Notes: generated by a model from the letters alone, not told the origin. 64,000 nt of DNA from Burkholderia sp. BCC0506 (GCF_902833145.1 NZ_CADFEN010000014.1:1-64000), one strand, 5' to 3'. Shown: positions 47,867 through 58,409, counted from the stretch's first letter. Numbers and translations: made by a program.

Positions 47867-48020
47867 GATCGCGATGCTTGGGGCCCGAGCAAGTGCTGAA
47901 GCGCTAATTGGGAATCGACAGCGATGCATGGGATCCCAGTAAGCGCTGAAGCGCTAACTGGGAATCGACAGCGATGCATGGGATCCCAGTAAGCGCTAAA
48001 GCGCTAACTGGGAATCGACA
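47867..48020. repeat. 50-bp tandem repeats in front of the alpha/beta hydrolase gene
   Basis: Two complete copies (47891-47940, 47941-47990; three differences or fewer), a 30-bp partial third (47991-48020), and a degenerate fragment before the first (47867-47890). Each unit has AGCGCT-GA-AGCGCT, a GCATGGGATCCC palindrome, and GGGAATCGACAG. The last copy runs straight into the ribosome-binding site (AGGAGA) of the hydrolase gene. Confidence 0.9.
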
Positions 48021-48029
48021 GGAGACACG

Positions 48030-49070
48030 ATGACGATTTCGAGCGAAGCAAGCGGAACGGCGCAGGACGCTCGCGCGGCGGGCGCGTTGCCGCCCGAACC
48101 CGTGACGCTGCACGCGGCCGACGGTTACGCGCTGCGCGGCCATGTCTGGCGCCATCGCGGCGGCGGCGCGGGGCGGCCCGTGACGGTCGTCAATTGCGCG
48201 ACGTCGGTGCGTTGCGACTACTACTTTCGTTTCGCGGCCTGGCTGTTCGCGCAGGGGCGCGACGTGCTCGTCTACGACTATCGCGGCATCGGCGGGTCAC
48301 GCCCGGCGCAACTCGCGAAGCTGGACGCGAACTGGCTCGACTGGGGGCGGCTCGATTGCGAAGCCGCGCTGCACTATGCACGCGACGCGTTTCCGGGCCA
48401 GCCGCTCGATGTGGTCGCGCACAGCATCGGCGGCTGCGTGCTCGGCCTCGCGGCATCGAACGTGCACGTGCGGCATGCGGTGACCGTCGGCGCGCAGTAT
48501 GCGTACTGGCGCGATTATCTGCCGGCCGAGCGGCGCCGCATGTGGTGGAAGTGGCACGTCGCGATGCCCGCGATCGCGGCCGTGTTCGGCTACGTGCCCG
48601 CGAAGCGGCTCGGCTGGATGGAGGACACGCCGCGCGGCGTCGCGCTGTCCTGGGCGCGTTCGCGGCCGCGTTTCGAGGATGGCTACATCGGCAGCGTGCT
48701 CGACGACAGCGCGGCGAGCCGCGCCGCGTTGCCGGCGCGCTTCGCGGGGCTGTCCGCGCCGATGCTCGCGATCGGCCTCGACGACGACGCGTTCGGCACG
48801 GTCGACGCGATCGAACGGCTGGTCCGCTATTACACGGGCAGCCACGTCACGCATCTGCGGATCGCGCCGGCCGACATCGGGGTCGACGCGATCGGTCATT
48901 TCGCGTTTTTCCACAGCCGCTTCACCGACACGCTGTGGCCCGTCGCGCTCTACTGGCTCGAACACGGCGTGCTGCCGGCCGATGCGCCGGGCGCCGTGCA
49001 TGCGCTGCATCCGGCATCGCGCGGACGGCTGACCGGGAGCGGCGCGCCGGGCAGGGCCGCGCACGGATGA
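48030..49070 (+). CDS. Alpha/beta hydrolase family protein
   Basis: 346 aa. Strand-turn features of the alpha/beta hydrolase fold: nucleophile elbow A-H-S-I-G-G (Ser at about 130), V-Y-D-Y-R-G-I-G-G-S after strand 4 and a late acid/His region (A-I-G-H-F-A-F-F-H). It resembles COG4757-type predicted serine hydrolases. No signal peptide. AGGAGA lies 6 bases before the ATG. Expression may be affected by the tandem repeats directly upstream. Substrate unknown. Confidence 0.83.
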   Translation: MTISSEASGTAQDARAAGALPPEPVTLHAADGYALRGHVWRHRGGGAGRPVTVVNCATSVRCDYYFRFAAWLFAQGRDVLVYDYRGIGGSRPAQLAKLDANWLDWGRLDCEAALHYARDAFPGQPLDVVAHSIGGCVLGLAASNVHVRHAVTVGAQYAYWRDYLPAERRRMWWKWHVAMPAIAAVFGYVPAKRLGWMEDTPRGVALSWARSRPRFEDGYIGSVLDDSAASRAALPARFAGLSAPMLAIGLDDDAFGTVDAIERLVRYYTGSHVTHLRIAPADIGVDAIGHFAFFHSRFTDTLWPVALYWLEHGVLPADAPGAVHALHPASRGRLTGSGAPGRAAHG

Positions 49071-49194
49071 TCGGGCATACGCGAACGCATCGCACCGTGC
49101 CCGTTCGATTTGCGAGCGTACCGCGGCGGCCGCCCGCCGGCGCGATCGATTAACATCGGACGTTTCGTGTTAGCGCACAGGCTGCCGTACGCCG

Positions 49195-49950
49195 ATGTCC
49201 ATTCCGTCCGATCCCGCTTCTCCCGTTGCAACGCACCGCGCATGGCGCGTGCACGCCGTCGACGTGCCGCCCGCGGCGGCGCGCGCCGGCGTGCAGGTCG
49301 CGCGCGTCGATTTCGACTGGCGCGTGCCGCTCGTGTCGCCCGCGTATGCGGCGTTGAGCGACGACGAGCGCGCCCGCGCCGCGCGTTTCCTGCGGCACGA
49401 GGATGCGGTACGCAGCGCCGCGACGCGCGCCGCGCTGCGCGACGTGCTCGGCGCGGCGCTCGGCGTCGCCCCGCGCGCGGTCGAGATCGTCGTCGATGCA
49501 TCGGGGCGGCCGTCGCTGGACCGCGCGCATCGCGCGTCGCTCGACTTCAACGTGTCGCATGCGGGCGACCATGCGTTGGTCGCGTGGGCGCCGGCGGGCC
49601 GCGTCGGTGTCGATATCGAGGGCTGCAACCGCGTGGCGGACTGGCGCGCGCTGACGCGCGAAGTGTGCGCACCCGCCGAGGCCGCGTATCTCGACGGCCT
49701 GCCGCCCGACGCGCGCGAGCGCGAATTCATGCGGGTGTGGTCCGCGAAGGAGGCGCTGCTCAAGGCGCTCGGCACCGGCATCGTCGGCGGGTTGCGCGCG
49801 TTCGCGGTGGTACCGCCGCGCGACGCGGCGACGCCCGCGACGACGATCGTCGAGCCGGCCGCGCCCGCCGCCGGCGTCGCGGCGTTCGACGCGGCGTGGC
49901 TCGACGCGGCGCCCGGCTACGCGGCGTGCGTCGCGTGGACGCGCGCGTAA
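49195..49950 (+). CDS. 4'-phosphopantetheinyl transferase superfamily protein
   Basis: 251 aa, Sfp-type two-lobed enzyme that arms carrier proteins with the CoA-derived phosphopantetheine arm. Motifs: F-N-V-S-H-A-G (about 119), G-V-D-I-E (about 137; magnesium-binding Asp and Glu) and W-S-A-K-E-A-L-L-K (about 182). Acts on polyketide, nonribosomal peptide or fatty acid carrier proteins. No such cluster is in the window, so its target lies elsewhere. Confidence 0.93.
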   Translation: MSIPSDPASPVATHRAWRVHAVDVPPAAARAGVQVARVDFDWRVPLVSPAYAALSDDERARAARFLRHEDAVRSAATRAALRDVLGAALGVAPRAVEIVVDASGRPSLDRAHRASLDFNVSHAGDHALVAWAPAGRVGVDIEGCNRVADWRALTREVCAPAEAAYLDGLPPDAREREFMRVWSAKEALLKALGTGIVGGLRAFAVVPPRDAATPATTIVEPAAPAAGVAAFDAAWLDAAPGYAACVAWTRA

Positions 49951-49971
49951 GCCGGTGTCGACGCGCGGCGC

Positions 49972-50892
49972 TTACTCGAGCGGCGCGTCGTTCGGCGCCG
50001 CATAGCGTGCCTTGATCACGTCGCTCATCGGGAAGTCGAATGCCAGCCCCTTCGGCGGTACGGGCTTCATGAACCATTTGTCGTACAGCGCGTTGATCTC
50101 GCCGCTTTTCATCAACTGCACGAGCGCGCCGTCGACGAGCGCCTTGAACTGCGGATCGTCCTTGCGCAGCATGAATCCGTAGGCTTCCGACGATTGCGGC
50201 GTGCCGACGATCTGCCAGTCGGCCGGTTTCGCGGCGAGCTGGCGCACGCCCGCGAGCAGCACGTCGTCCATCATGTACGCGGCCGCGCGGCCCGATTCGA
50301 GCGTGAGCCGTCCTTCCCCGTAGTCCTTCGCGCTGATGATCTGCATGTTCATCTTCTTTTCCTCGTTCATCTTGCGCAGCAGGCGCTCGGACGTCGTGCC
50401 CTGGTTCGTCACGACCGTCTTGCCGGCGAGATCGGGGAAGTCGCGGATGCCCGACGTCGTGCGCGTGAGCAGACGCGTCGTCGCGACGAAGAAGGTGGTC
50501 GAGAACGCGACCTGCGCATGGCGCGCGGCGAGGTTGGTTGTCACGCCGCATTCGAGATCGACGGTGCCGTTCTGCACGAGCGGAATGCGGTTCTGCGACG
50601 TGACCGGAACGAAGCGCACCTGCAGGTCCGGCTTGCCGGTGCGCGCCTTCACAGCGGCGATCACGCGCTCGCACAGGTCCTGCGAGAAGCCGATCACCTT
50701 GCCGCCGGCGTCGACGTAGGAGAACGGCACCGACGTTTCGCGATGGCCGATCGAGATCAGGTTGGCCTGCCGGATCTTGTCGAGCGTGCCGGACAGCGGC
50801 TCCGCGGCGACGGACGCGCCACACGCGAGCGCGCACGCGGCGATGAGCAGGGGGCGGCCGAGCCGGGCGGCGAGTCGGGACGGGAAGGGCAT
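49972..50892 (-). CDS. Amino acid ABC transporter substrate-binding protein (glutamate/aspartate type)
   Basis: 306 aa with a Sec signal peptide (cleavage near S-V-A-A). SBP family 3: G-H-R-E-T-S-V-P-F-S-Y near the mature N-terminus and V-D-L-E-C-G-V-T-T-N, as in GltI-like proteins. No permease or ATPase gene is adjacent, so it is a solitary binding protein or relies on components elsewhere. The ATG at 50892 has GGAG six bases before it; an upstream ATG adds 15 residues. Divergent from the hut operon. Confidence 0.85.
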   Translation of the reverse strand: MPFPSRLAARLGRPLLIAACALACGASVAAEPLSGTLDKIRQANLISIGHRETSVPFSYVDAGGKVIGFSQDLCERVIAAVKARTGKPDLQVRFVPVTSQNRIPLVQNGTVDLECGVTTNLAARHAQVAFSTTFFVATTRLLTRTTSGIRDFPDLAGKTVVTNQGTTSERLLRKMNEEKKMNMQIISAKDYGEGRLTLESGRAAAYMMDDVLLAGVRQLAAKPADWQIVGTPQSSEAYGFMLRKDDPQFKALVDGALVQLMKSGEINALYDKWFMKPVPPKGLAFDFPMSDVIKARYAAPNDAPLE

Positions 50893-51038
50893 GGTGGTCT
50901 CCAAGTCGATGGGTGATTCGTATGTTGCCAAAAACAAAATAACTGCAACATATGTTAATTGGTCGACTTGACGAGCCGGTGCCGCGGGCCGCGCCGGACA
51001 TCAGGGAAATTCCCGAGGCCGGAATAATGAAAAACAGG

Positions 51039-51067
51039 TTGTCTAGACAAGTTGACGTGGCTACACT
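51039..51067 (+). promoter_or_regulatory. hutH promoter with a HutC operator on the -35 box
   Basis: A -35 box TTGTCT (51039-51044), 17-bp spacer, -10 TACACT (51062-51067). The palindrome TTGTCTAGACAA (51039-51050) starts exactly at the -35 box. A second copy lies at 51084. Confidence 0.7.
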
Positions 51068-51083
51068 TCAATCCATTCCGAAC

Positions 51084-51095
51084 TTGTCTAGACAG
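51084..51095. promoter_or_regulatory. Second HutC operator overlapping the hutH ribosome-binding site
   Basis: TTGTCTAGACAG, an 11 of 12 match to the upstream palindrome and 45 bp from it. It lies after the predicted start of transcription and its end contains AGGA, the hutH Shine-Dalgarno. Confidence 0.7.
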
Positions 51096-51105
51096 GATTG
51101 CTCAC

Positions 51106-52629
51106 ATGATTACGTTGACCCCCGGCCACCTGACCCTCCCGCAACTGCGCCAGATCGCCCGCGAATCCGTGCAGCTCAAGCTCGACCCGGCGAGCTTCGC
51201 GAAGATCGATGCGGGCGCGAAGGCCGTCGCCGACATCGCGGCGAAGGGTGAGCCGGCCTACGGCATCAACACGGGCTTCGGCCGTCTGGCCAGCACCCAC
51301 ATCCCGCACGACCAGCTCGAACTGCTGCAGAAGAACCTGGTGCTGTCGCACGCGGTCGGCGTGGGCGAGCCGATGGCGCGTTCGTCGGTGCGCCTGCTGA
51401 TGGCGCTGAAGCTGTCGAGCCTCGGCCGCGGCCACTCGGGCATCCGCCGTGAAGTGATGGACGCGCTGATCACGCTGTTCAACGCCGACGTGCTGCCGCT
51501 GATCCCGGTGAAGGGCTCGGTCGGCGCATCGGGCGACCTCGCGCCGCTCGCGCACATGTCGGCCGTGCTGCTCGGCGTCGGCGAAGTGTTCATCCGCGGC
51601 GAGCGCGCGAGCGCGCTCGACGGTCTGCGCGTCGCGGGCCTCGCGCCGCTGACGCTGCAGGCGAAGGAAGGCCTCGCGCTCCTGAACGGCACGCAGGCAT
51701 CGACCGCGCTCGCGCTCGACAACATGTTCGCGATCGAAGACCTGTACCGCACGGCGCTCGTCGCCGGCGCGCTGTCGGTCGACGCGGCCGCCGGTTCGGT
51801 GAAGCCGTTCGACGCACGCATCCACGAACTGCGCGGCCATCGAGGCCAGATCGACGCGGCCGCGTCGTACCGCGAACTGCTCGAAGGCTCGCCGATCAAC
51901 CAGTCGCACCGCGACTGCGACAAGGTGCAGGACCCGTACAGCCTGCGCTGCCAGCCGCAGGTGATGGGCGCGTGCCTGGACCAGATGCGCCATGCGGCCG
52001 ACGTGCTGCTGGTCGAAGCGAACGCCGTGTCGGACAACCCGCTGATCTTCCCGGACACCGGCGAAGTGCTGTCGGGCGGCAACTTCCACGCCGAGCCCGT
52101 CGCGTTCGCGGCCGACAACCTCGCGCTGGCCGCATCGGAAATCGGCGCGCTGGCCGAACGCCGCATCGCGCTCTTGATCGATGCGACGCTGTCGGGCCTG
52201 CCCCCGTTCCTCGTGAAGGACGGCGGCGTGAACTCCGGCTTCATGATCGCGCACGTGACGGCTGCCGCCCTCGCGTCGGAAAACAAGACGCTCGCGCATC
52301 CGGCGTCGGTCGACTCGCTGCCGACCTCGGCCAACCAGGAAGACCACGTGTCGATGGCGACGTTCGCCGCGCGCAAGCTCGCCGACATCGCCGACAACAC
52401 CAAGCACATCCTCGCGATCGAACTGCTGGCCGCCGCTCAAGGCGTCGACCTGCGTGCGCCGTATCACACGAGCCCGAAGCTCGCGCCGGTGATGGAGACG
52501 ATCCGCAGCAAGGTCGCGCACTACGAACTCGACCACTACTTCGCCCCGGACATCGCGGCGATCGCGAAGCTCGTCGGCGAGCGCGCGTTCGCGAAGGTCG
52601 CACCGTTCTCGTTCGCATCGGAACAGTAA
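51106..52629 (+). CDS. hutH: Histidine ammonia-lyase
   Basis: 507 aa, first step of histidine degradation (histidine to urocanate + ammonia). The self-formed MIO cofactor arises from Ala141-Ser142-Gly143 in [14 protein letters not shown]. Tyr52 in Y-G-I-N-T-G-F-G and the Q-E-D-H-V-S-M motif are also present. Length is that of the family. The start at 51106 has AGGA 10 bases before it. Opens the hut operon, controlled by HutC operators at the promoter. Confidence 0.97.
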   Translation: MITLTPGHLTLPQLRQIARESVQLKLDPASFAKIDAGAKAVADIAAKGEPAYGINTGFGRLASTHIPHDQLELLQKNLVLSHAVGVGEPMARSSVRLLMALKLSSLGRGHSGIRREVMDALITLFNADVLPLIPVKGSVGASGDLAPLAHMSAVLLGVGEVFIRGERASALDGLRVAGLAPLTLQAKEGLALLNGTQASTALALDNMFAIEDLYRTALVAGALSVDAAAGSVKPFDARIHELRGHRGQIDAAASYRELLEGSPINQSHRDCDKVQDPYSLRCQPQVMGACLDQMRHAADVLLVEANAVSDNPLIFPDTGEVLSGGNFHAEPVAFAADNLALAASEIGALAERRIALLIDATLSGLPPFLVKDGGVNSGFMIAHVTAAALASENKTLAHPASVDSLPTSANQEDHVSMATFAARKLADIADNTKHILAIELLAAAQGVDLRAPYHTSPKLAPVMETIRSKVAHYELDHYFAPDIAAIAKLVGERAFAKVAPFSFASEQ

Positions 52630-52633
52630 GCCG

Positions 52634-53329
52634 ATGAGCGCGCCGGTCTACCAGGAGATCAAGGATTTCATCCTGGCCCGCATCCACGCCGGCGAGTGGG
52701 AGGAGGGCGACCAGGTGCCGTCCGAGAACGAGCTGGCGCGCGAGTTCAAGGTGGCGCGCATGACCGTCAACCGCGCGTTGCGCGAATTGACGGCCGAGCA
52801 GGTGCTCACGCGCATGAAGGGCGCGGGCACCTACGTCGCGCGGCCGAAGTACGAGTCGACGCTGGTCGCGATCCGCAGCATCTCGGAGGAAGTCGGCGCG
52901 CGCGGGCATGCGTATCGCGCGAGCGTGCTGGGGCTCGACACGATCCGCGCCGACGAGGCCCTCGCCGACGAGATGCAGGTGGCCGTGCGCACGAAGCTGT
53001 TTCATTCGCAGGTGCTGCACTTCGAGAACGACGAGCCGGTGCAGCTCGAAGAACGGTGGGTGAATCCGGCGGTCGCGCCGGATTACGCCGAGCAGGATTT
53101 CACGAATACGACGCCGAACCTGTACCTGATGCGCGCGGCGCCGCTGCAGCGCGTCGAGTACCGGATCGAAGCGGCGGCCCCGGCGCCCGAGCGGCGCGAG
53201 CAGCTGCGGATGGACGACGTCGAGCCGTGTCTGGTTTTACATCGGCGCACCTGGTCGCAGGGCGTCGTCGCCTCGGTGGCGAATCTGTGGCATCCCGGCA
53301 GCCGTTATCGCTTCACCGGGCATTTCTGA
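52634..53329 (+). CDS. hutC: Histidine utilization repressor HutC (GntR/UTRA)
   Basis: 231 aa. N-terminal GntR winged helix (about 1-70; P-S-E-N-E-L-A-R-E-F-K-V-A-R-M-T-V-N-R-A-L) and a C-terminal UTRA effector domain (about 88-228), which in HutC binds urocanate. It is in the operon between hutH and hutU, 4 bp after hutH. The two TTGTCTAGACAA-type sites before hutH are its likely targets, giving autorepression relieved by urocanate (known mechanism in related bacteria). Confidence 0.95.
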   Translation: MSAPVYQEIKDFILARIHAGEWEEGDQVPSENELAREFKVARMTVNRALRELTAEQVLTRMKGAGTYVARPKYESTLVAIRSISEEVGARGHAYRASVLGLDTIRADEALADEMQVAVRTKLFHSQVLHFENDEPVQLEERWVNPAVAPDYAEQDFTNTTPNLYLMRAAPLQRVEYRIEAAAPAPERREQLRMDDVEPCLVLHRRTWSQGVVASVANLWHPGSRYRFTGHF

Positions 53330-53368
53330 TTTCTTAATGATCTTCAATTTCCTTCGGGAGCAGTCGTC

Positions 53369-55057
53369 ATGAACCATCCGAAACACATCGATCCCCGCCT
53401 CGACCCGACGCGCACGATCCGCGCGCCGCGCGGCAGCGAAAAGACCTGCAAGACCTGGCTGGCCGAAGCGGCCTACCGGATGATCCAGAACAACCTCGAC
53501 CCGGAAGTCGCCGAGCATCCGCATGCGCTCGTCGTGTACGGCGGCATCGGCCGCGCGGCGCGCAACTGGGAATGCTACGACCAGATCCTCGCGTCGCTGA
53601 AGGATCTCGAGGAAAACGAAACGCTGCTGATCCAGTCGGGCAAGCCGGTCGGCGTGTTCCGCACGCACAAGGACGCGCCGCGCGTGCTGCTCGCGAACTC
53701 GAACCTCGTGCCGCACTGGGCGAACTGGGATCACTTCCACGAGCTCGACCGCAAGGGCCTGATGATGTACGGCCAGATGACGGCTGGCAGCTGGATCTAC
53801 ATCGGCAGCCAGGGCATCGTGCAGGGCACCTACGAAACCTTCTTCTCGGTCGCGAACCAGCACTTCAACGGCGATCCGTCGGGCCGCTGGATCCTGACGG
53901 GCGGCCTGGGCGGGATGGGCGGCGCGCAGCCGCTCGCGGCGACGATGGCCGGCTTCTCGATGATCGCGGTCGAATGCGACGAGACGCGCATCGATTTCCG
54001 CCTGAAGACGCGCTACGTCGACAAGAAGGCGACGACGCTCGACGAAGCGCTCGGCATGATCGAGGAAGCGAAGCGCACCGGCAAGCCGGTGTCGGTCGGC
54101 CTGCTCGGCAACGCGGCCGACGTGTTCGCGGAACTCGTCACGCGCGGCATCACGCCGGACTGCGTGACCGACCAGACGAGCGCGCACGACCCGATCAACG
54201 GCTACCTGCCGCAAGGCTGGACCGTCGCGCAATGGCGCGAGGCGCAGAAGGTCGATCCGCAGAGCATCGTGAACGTCGCGAAGCAGTCGATGGCCGTCCA
54301 GGTGCGCGCGATGCTCGCGCTGCAGGAACGCGGCGCGGCCACGCTCGACTACGGCAACAACATCCGCCAGATGGCGCTGGAAATGGGCGTCGAGAATGCA
54401 TTCGACTTCCCGGGCTTCGTGCCGGCGTACATCCGTCCGCTGTTCTGCGAAGGCAAGGGCCCGTTCCGCTGGGTCGCGCTGTCCGGCGATCCGGAGGACA
54501 TCTACAAGACCGACCAGAAGGTGAAGGAGCTGATCCCCGACGATCCGCACCTGCACAACTGGCTCGACATGGCGCGCGAGCGCATCGCGTTCCAGGGCCT
54601 GCCGGCGCGGATCTGCTGGGTCGGCGTGAAGGATCGCTATCGCCTCGGCCAGGCGTTCAACGAGATGGTGAAGAACGGCGAACTGAAGGCGCCGATCGTG
54701 ATCGGCCGCGACCACCTCGACACCGGTTCGGTCGCGAGCCCGAACCGCGAGACAGAATCGATGAAGGACGGGTCGGACGCCGTCAGCGACTGGCCGCTGC
54801 TGAACGCGCTGCTGAACACGGCAGGCGGCGCATCGTGGGTGTCGCTGCACCACGGCGGCGGCGTCGGCATGGGCTTCTCGCAGCACTCGGGCGTCGTGAT
54901 CGTCGCCGACGGCACGGCCGACGCGCACGAGCGTCTCGGTCGCGTGCTGCTGAACGATCCGGCCACGGGCGTGATGCGCCATGCCGATGCCGGTTACGAA
55001 CTCGCGCAGCAGACGGCCCGCGAAGCCGGCCTGAAGCTGCCGATGCTCGGCCGCTGA
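53369..55057 (+). CDS. hutU: Urocanate hydratase
   Basis: 562 aa, second step (urocanate to imidazolonepropionate) using tightly bound NAD+. NAD site [10 protein letters not shown] near 180; the urocanase signature [10 protein letters not shown] with catalytic Cys416; and H-H-G-G-G-V-G-M-G near 500. Full length. Lies 39 bp after hutC with CGGGAG ahead of its start, and directly before hutD. Confidence 0.97.
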   Translation: MNHPKHIDPRLDPTRTIRAPRGSEKTCKTWLAEAAYRMIQNNLDPEVAEHPHALVVYGGIGRAARNWECYDQILASLKDLEENETLLIQSGKPVGVFRTHKDAPRVLLANSNLVPHWANWDHFHELDRKGLMMYGQMTAGSWIYIGSQGIVQGTYETFFSVANQHFNGDPSGRWILTGGLGGMGGAQPLAATMAGFSMIAVECDETRIDFRLKTRYVDKKATTLDEALGMIEEAKRTGKPVSVGLLGNAADVFAELVTRGITPDCVTDQTSAHDPINGYLPQGWTVAQWREAQKVDPQSIVNVAKQSMAVQVRAMLALQERGAATLDYGNNIRQMALEMGVENAFDFPGFVPAYIRPLFCEGKGPFRWVALSGDPEDIYKTDQKVKELIPDDPHLHNWLDMARERIAFQGLPARICWVGVKDRYRLGQAFNEMVKNGELKAPIVIGRDHLDTGSVASPNRETESMKDGSDAVSDWPLLNALLNTAGGASWVSLHHGGGVGMGFSQHSGVVIVADGTADAHERLGRVLLNDPATGVMRHADAGYELAQQTAREAGLKLPMLGR

Positions 55058-55059
55058 GC

Positions 55060-55683
55060 ATGACGGCGCTCGACCCGGCGCCGGTGAGCGCGACGCTGGC
55101 CGCCGTGCTGATTCGCGCGGCGGATCTCGTCGCGTCGCCGTGGAAGAACGGCGGCGGTGTCACGCGCGAGATCGGCGCGTTCCCGCCCGGCGCGGCCCTC
55201 GACGCGTTCGCGTGGCGCGTGAGCGTCGCGGACGTCGGCACGGCCGGGCCGTTCTCGCGTTTCGATGGCGTCGACCGCACGCTCGTGCTGCTGTCCGGCG
55301 CGGGCATGACGCTCGCCGAAGCGGGCGGGGTGAAGCACGTGCTCGATACGCCGCTCGCGCGTGCCGACTTCGCGGGCGAGACGGCGATCGACGCGACGCT
55401 GCACGACGGCGCGACGCGCGACTTCAACCTGATGACGCGCCGCTCGGCCGCACGGGGCGCGCTCGACGTGTGGCGTGCGGGCGCGCACCGCGTCGCGCCG
55501 GCCGATACCGTGCTGCTGTTTTGCGCGGCCGGTGCGGTGGGCGTCGACATCGACGGCGCGCACTACGCGCTGGAAGACATGGACACGTTGCGGCTCGACG
55601 GGCCGCGGCGTGCGTTTGACGTCGTCGTGAGCGGAGGCGGCGCGCTGCTCGCCGTCACGCTTGCCGTCGGCGAACGAGACTGA
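55060..55683 (+). CDS. hutD: HutD family protein
   Basis: 207 aa, double-stranded beta-helix (cupin-like) fold. The [11 protein letters not shown] motif at about 27-37 and [13 protein letters not shown] near 70 define the family. HutD is thought to limit or fine-tune hut expression in Pseudomonas; it is not an enzyme of the pathway. Its ATG lies 2 bp after the hutU stop, so the two are probably coupled. Confidence 0.9.
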   Translation: MTALDPAPVSATLAAVLIRAADLVASPWKNGGGVTREIGAFPPGAALDAFAWRVSVADVGTAGPFSRFDGVDRTLVLLSGAGMTLAEAGGVKHVLDTPLARADFAGETAIDATLHDGATRDFNLMTRRSAARGALDVWRAGAHRVAPADTVLLFCAAGAVGVDIDGAHYALEDMDTLRLDGPRRAFDVVVSGGGALLAVTLAVGERD

Positions 55684-55687
55684 ACGC

Positions 55688-56911
55688 ATGAAACCGACTG
55701 TCTGGCATCACCTGAGGCTGTGTCCGCACGGCCATCCCGACGAGACGATCGACGACGCGGCGATCGCCGTCGACGAAACCGGCACGATCGCGTGGCTCGG
55801 CGCATGGTCCGCGCTGCCGCACGGCTATGCGCACTGGCGGCGCGAGGACCTGCACGGCGCGTGGGTGACGCCGGGCCTCGTCGACTGCCATACGCACCTC
55901 GTGTACGGCGGCACGCGCGCCGACGAGTTCGCGCAGCGCCTCGCGGGCGTCAGCTACGAGGCAATCGCGCGGCAGGGCGGCGGGATCGTGTCGACGGTGC
56001 GCGCGACGCGCGCGGCCGACGAGACGACGCTGTTCGTGCAGGCCGCCGCGCGCCTGCAGCCGCTGCTCGCCGAAGGCGTGACCGCGATCGAGATCAAGTC
56101 CGGCTACGGGCTCGACCTCGCGAGCGAGCGCAAGATGCTGCGTGTGGCGCGCCAGCTCGGCGAGCGTTTTCCCGTCACCGTCTACACGACCTTCCTCGGC
56201 GCGCATGCGCTGCCGCCCGAATATGCGGGGCGCGCGGATGCGTACATCGACGAAGTGTGCGACCGCATGCTGCCGGCGCTGGCCGACGAAGGGCTCGTCG
56301 ACGCGGTCGACGTGTTCTGCGAACGCATCGGCTTTTCGCTCGCGCAGACCGAGCGCGTGTTCGAGGCCGCGACGCGGCGCGGGCTGCCGGTGAAACTGCA
56401 TGCGGAGCAACTGTCGAATGCGGGCGGGACGGCGCTCGCCGCGCGTTACCGCGCGCTGTCGGCCGACCACCTCGAATTTCTCGACGAAGCCGGCATCGAG
56501 GCGATGAAGGCGGCCGGCACGGTCGCCGTGCTGCTGCCCGGCGCGTACTACTTCATCCGCGAAACGCAACTGCCGCCGATCGCGCTGCTGCGCAAGCACG
56601 GCGTGCCGATCGCGCTCGCGACCGACCACAACCCCGGCACGTCGCCGCTCGAATCGTTGCTGCTGACGCTGAACCTGGGCTGCACGCTGTTCCGCATGAC
56701 GGTGCCCGAGGTGTTGCAGGGCGTCACGCGCCATGCCGCCGCGGCGCTCGGCCGCGCGGATCGCCACGGCGCGCTCGAGGTCGGTCGCCAGGCCGACTTC
56801 GCCGTGTGGTCGGTCGGCTCGCTCGCCGAGCTCGCGTACTGGATCGGCCGGCCGCTGTGCGAGCAGGTCGTACGCGGCGGCACGACCGTGTTCCGCCGGA
56901 TGAACGGATAA
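55688..56911 (+). CDS. hutI: Imidazolonepropionase
   Basis: 407 aa amidohydrolase, third step (imidazolonepropionate to formiminoglutamate). Metal ligands: H-T-H in [12 protein letters not shown] (about 72-74), H in K-L-H-A-E-Q, and D in A-T-D-H-N-P-G-T. The start at 55688 (M-K-P-T-V-W) lies 4 bp after hutD; an in-frame ATG 9 codons upstream overlaps hutD and was not chosen. Length as in the family. Confidence 0.95.
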   Translation: MKPTVWHHLRLCPHGHPDETIDDAAIAVDETGTIAWLGAWSALPHGYAHWRREDLHGAWVTPGLVDCHTHLVYGGTRADEFAQRLAGVSYEAIARQGGGIVSTVRATRAADETTLFVQAAARLQPLLAEGVTAIEIKSGYGLDLASERKMLRVARQLGERFPVTVYTTFLGAHALPPEYAGRADAYIDEVCDRMLPALADEGLVDAVDVFCERIGFSLAQTERVFEAATRRGLPVKLHAEQLSNAGGTALAARYRALSADHLEFLDEAGIEAMKAAGTVAVLLPGAYYFIRETQLPPIALLRKHGVPIALATDHNPGTSPLESLLLTLNLGCTLFRMTVPEVLQGVTRHAAAALGRADRHGALEVGRQADFAVWSVGSLAELAYWIGRPLCEQVVRGGTTVFRRMNG

Positions 56912-56926
56912 GTTTCGCGGCGGTTC

Positions 56927-56952
56927 GGGCCGGGTCGTGACGGACCCGGCCC
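56927..56952 (+). other. Intra-operon hairpin between hutI and hutF
   Basis: GGGCCGGGTC / GACCCGGCCC with a 6-base loop and no U-run. It may separate the two halves of the operon transcript or protect the 3' end of the hutI message. Confidence 0.5.
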
Positions 56953-57021
56953 GGCCGACGTTTTGCATGGGACCGGACCGGTGCGCAAGCGCGCCCGGCC
57001 TCCGGTCGACGAGGACTCGCA

Positions 57022-58398
57022 ATGACCGACACCCTGTTGTTCGCGGACCATGCCTACCTGCCCGAGGGCTGGCGCCGCAACGTGCTGCTGCGCTGGGATA
57101 CGGCCGGCACGCTGACCGACGTGACACCCGACACCGACGCACCGGCGGGCGTCGCACGCGCGGCCGGGCCGGTGCTGCCCGGCATGCCGAACCTGCATTC
57201 GCACGCGTTCCAGCGCGCGATGGCGGGGCTCACCGAATACCGCGCGAATCCTGCCGACAGCTTCTGGAGCTGGCGCGACCTGATGTACCGCTTCGCGCTG
57301 AAGATCACGCCCGACGCGCTCGCGGCGATTGCACGCTGGCTGTATGTCGAAATGCTCAAGTGCGGCTACACGTCGGTGTGCGAATTCCATTACGTGCATC
57401 ACGCGCAGGACGGCTCGCGCTATCCGCGCATCGCGGAGCTCGGCACGCGGGTGGCGGATGCCGCGCGCTCGGCCGGCATCGGCATCACGATGCTGCCCGT
57501 GTCGTACCAGTTCGCCGGCTTCGGCAACAAGCCGCCGCGCGACGATCAGCGCCGCTTCATCAACACGCCCGACGGCGTGCTCGAACTGCTCGACGCGATG
57601 CGTCGCGCGGCGCCCGAGCATGGCGGGCTGCGCTACGGCGTCGCGCCGCACTCGCTGCGCGCGGTGTCCGAGAACGGGCTGCGTACGGTGCTCGAAGGCC
57701 TGCCCGACGATGCGCCGGTGCATATCCATATCGCCGAGCAGACGGCCGAAGTCGACGACTGCGTGCGGGCCTACGGCGCACGCCCCGTGCAATGGCTGCT
57801 CGATCGGTTCGACGTCGATGCGCGGTGGTGCCTCGTGCATGCGACGCACGTCGACGCGGCCGAGACGGCAGCGCTCGCGAAGCGTCGCGCGGTCGCGGGC
57901 CTGTGCCTGACGACCGAAGCGAACCTCGGCGACGGCGTGTTCCCGGCCGTCGACTATCTCGCGCAAGGCGGCGTGATCGGCGTCGGCTCGGACAGCCACG
58001 TGTCGGTCGACTGGCGCTCGGAGCTGCGCCTGCTCGAATACGGGCAGCGGCTCGTGCATCGCGCGCGCAACGTGCTGGCGAGCGAATCGCAGGCGCACGT
58101 CGCCGATCGCCTGTTCGATGCGTCGCTCGCGGGCGGCGCGCAGGCGAGCGGGCGGCGCATCGGTGCGCTGCGCGCCGGTTGTCGCGCCGACTGGCTCGTG
58201 CTCGATCCCGACCATCCGGCGATCGCCGAGCACGGCAGCGCGGCATGGTTGTCGGGCATCGTGTTCGCCGAGCACGGCGAGACGCCGGTGCTCGACGTCT
58301 ACACGGGCGGCGAGCGCGTCGTGAGCGGCCGTCGCCATCGCGACGAAGCCGCCGCGTATGCCGACTACCGCGCCGCGCTGGCGCAACTGCTGCGCTGA
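57022..58398 (+). CDS. hutF: Formimidoylglutamate deiminase
   Basis: 458 aa amidohydrolase, fourth step: formiminoglutamate to N-formylglutamate and ammonia. Metal sites: N-L-H-S-H-A-F-Q-R-A-M-A-G near 55, H-I-A-E-Q-T near 237 and G-S-D-S-H-V-S-V near 330. Its presence, with HutG, shows the two-step (Pseudomonas-type) branch rather than a direct formiminoglutamase. Starts 110 bp after hutI. Confidence 0.95.
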   Translation: MTDTLLFADHAYLPEGWRRNVLLRWDTAGTLTDVTPDTDAPAGVARAAGPVLPGMPNLHSHAFQRAMAGLTEYRANPADSFWSWRDLMYRFALKITPDALAAIARWLYVEMLKCGYTSVCEFHYVHHAQDGSRYPRIAELGTRVADAARSAGIGITMLPVSYQFAGFGNKPPRDDQRRFINTPDGVLELLDAMRRAAPEHGGLRYGVAPHSLRAVSENGLRTVLEGLPDDAPVHIHIAEQTAEVDDCVRAYGARPVQWLLDRFDVDARWCLVHATHVDAAETAALAKRRAVAGLCLTTEANLGDGVFPAVDYLAQGGVIGVGSDSHVSVDWRSELRLLEYGQRLVHRARNVLASESQAHVADRLFDASLAGGAQASGRRIGALRAGCRADWLVLDPDHPAIAEHGSAAWLSGIVFAEHGETPVLDVYTGGERVVSGRRHRDEAAAYADYRAALAQLLR

Positions 58399-58409
58399 AC
58401 GCGCGGCAA

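Noticed and set aside
47867-48020. CRISPR array
   Set aside because: Units are directly adjacent with no variable spacers and only about 2.6 copies; this is a tandem repeat.
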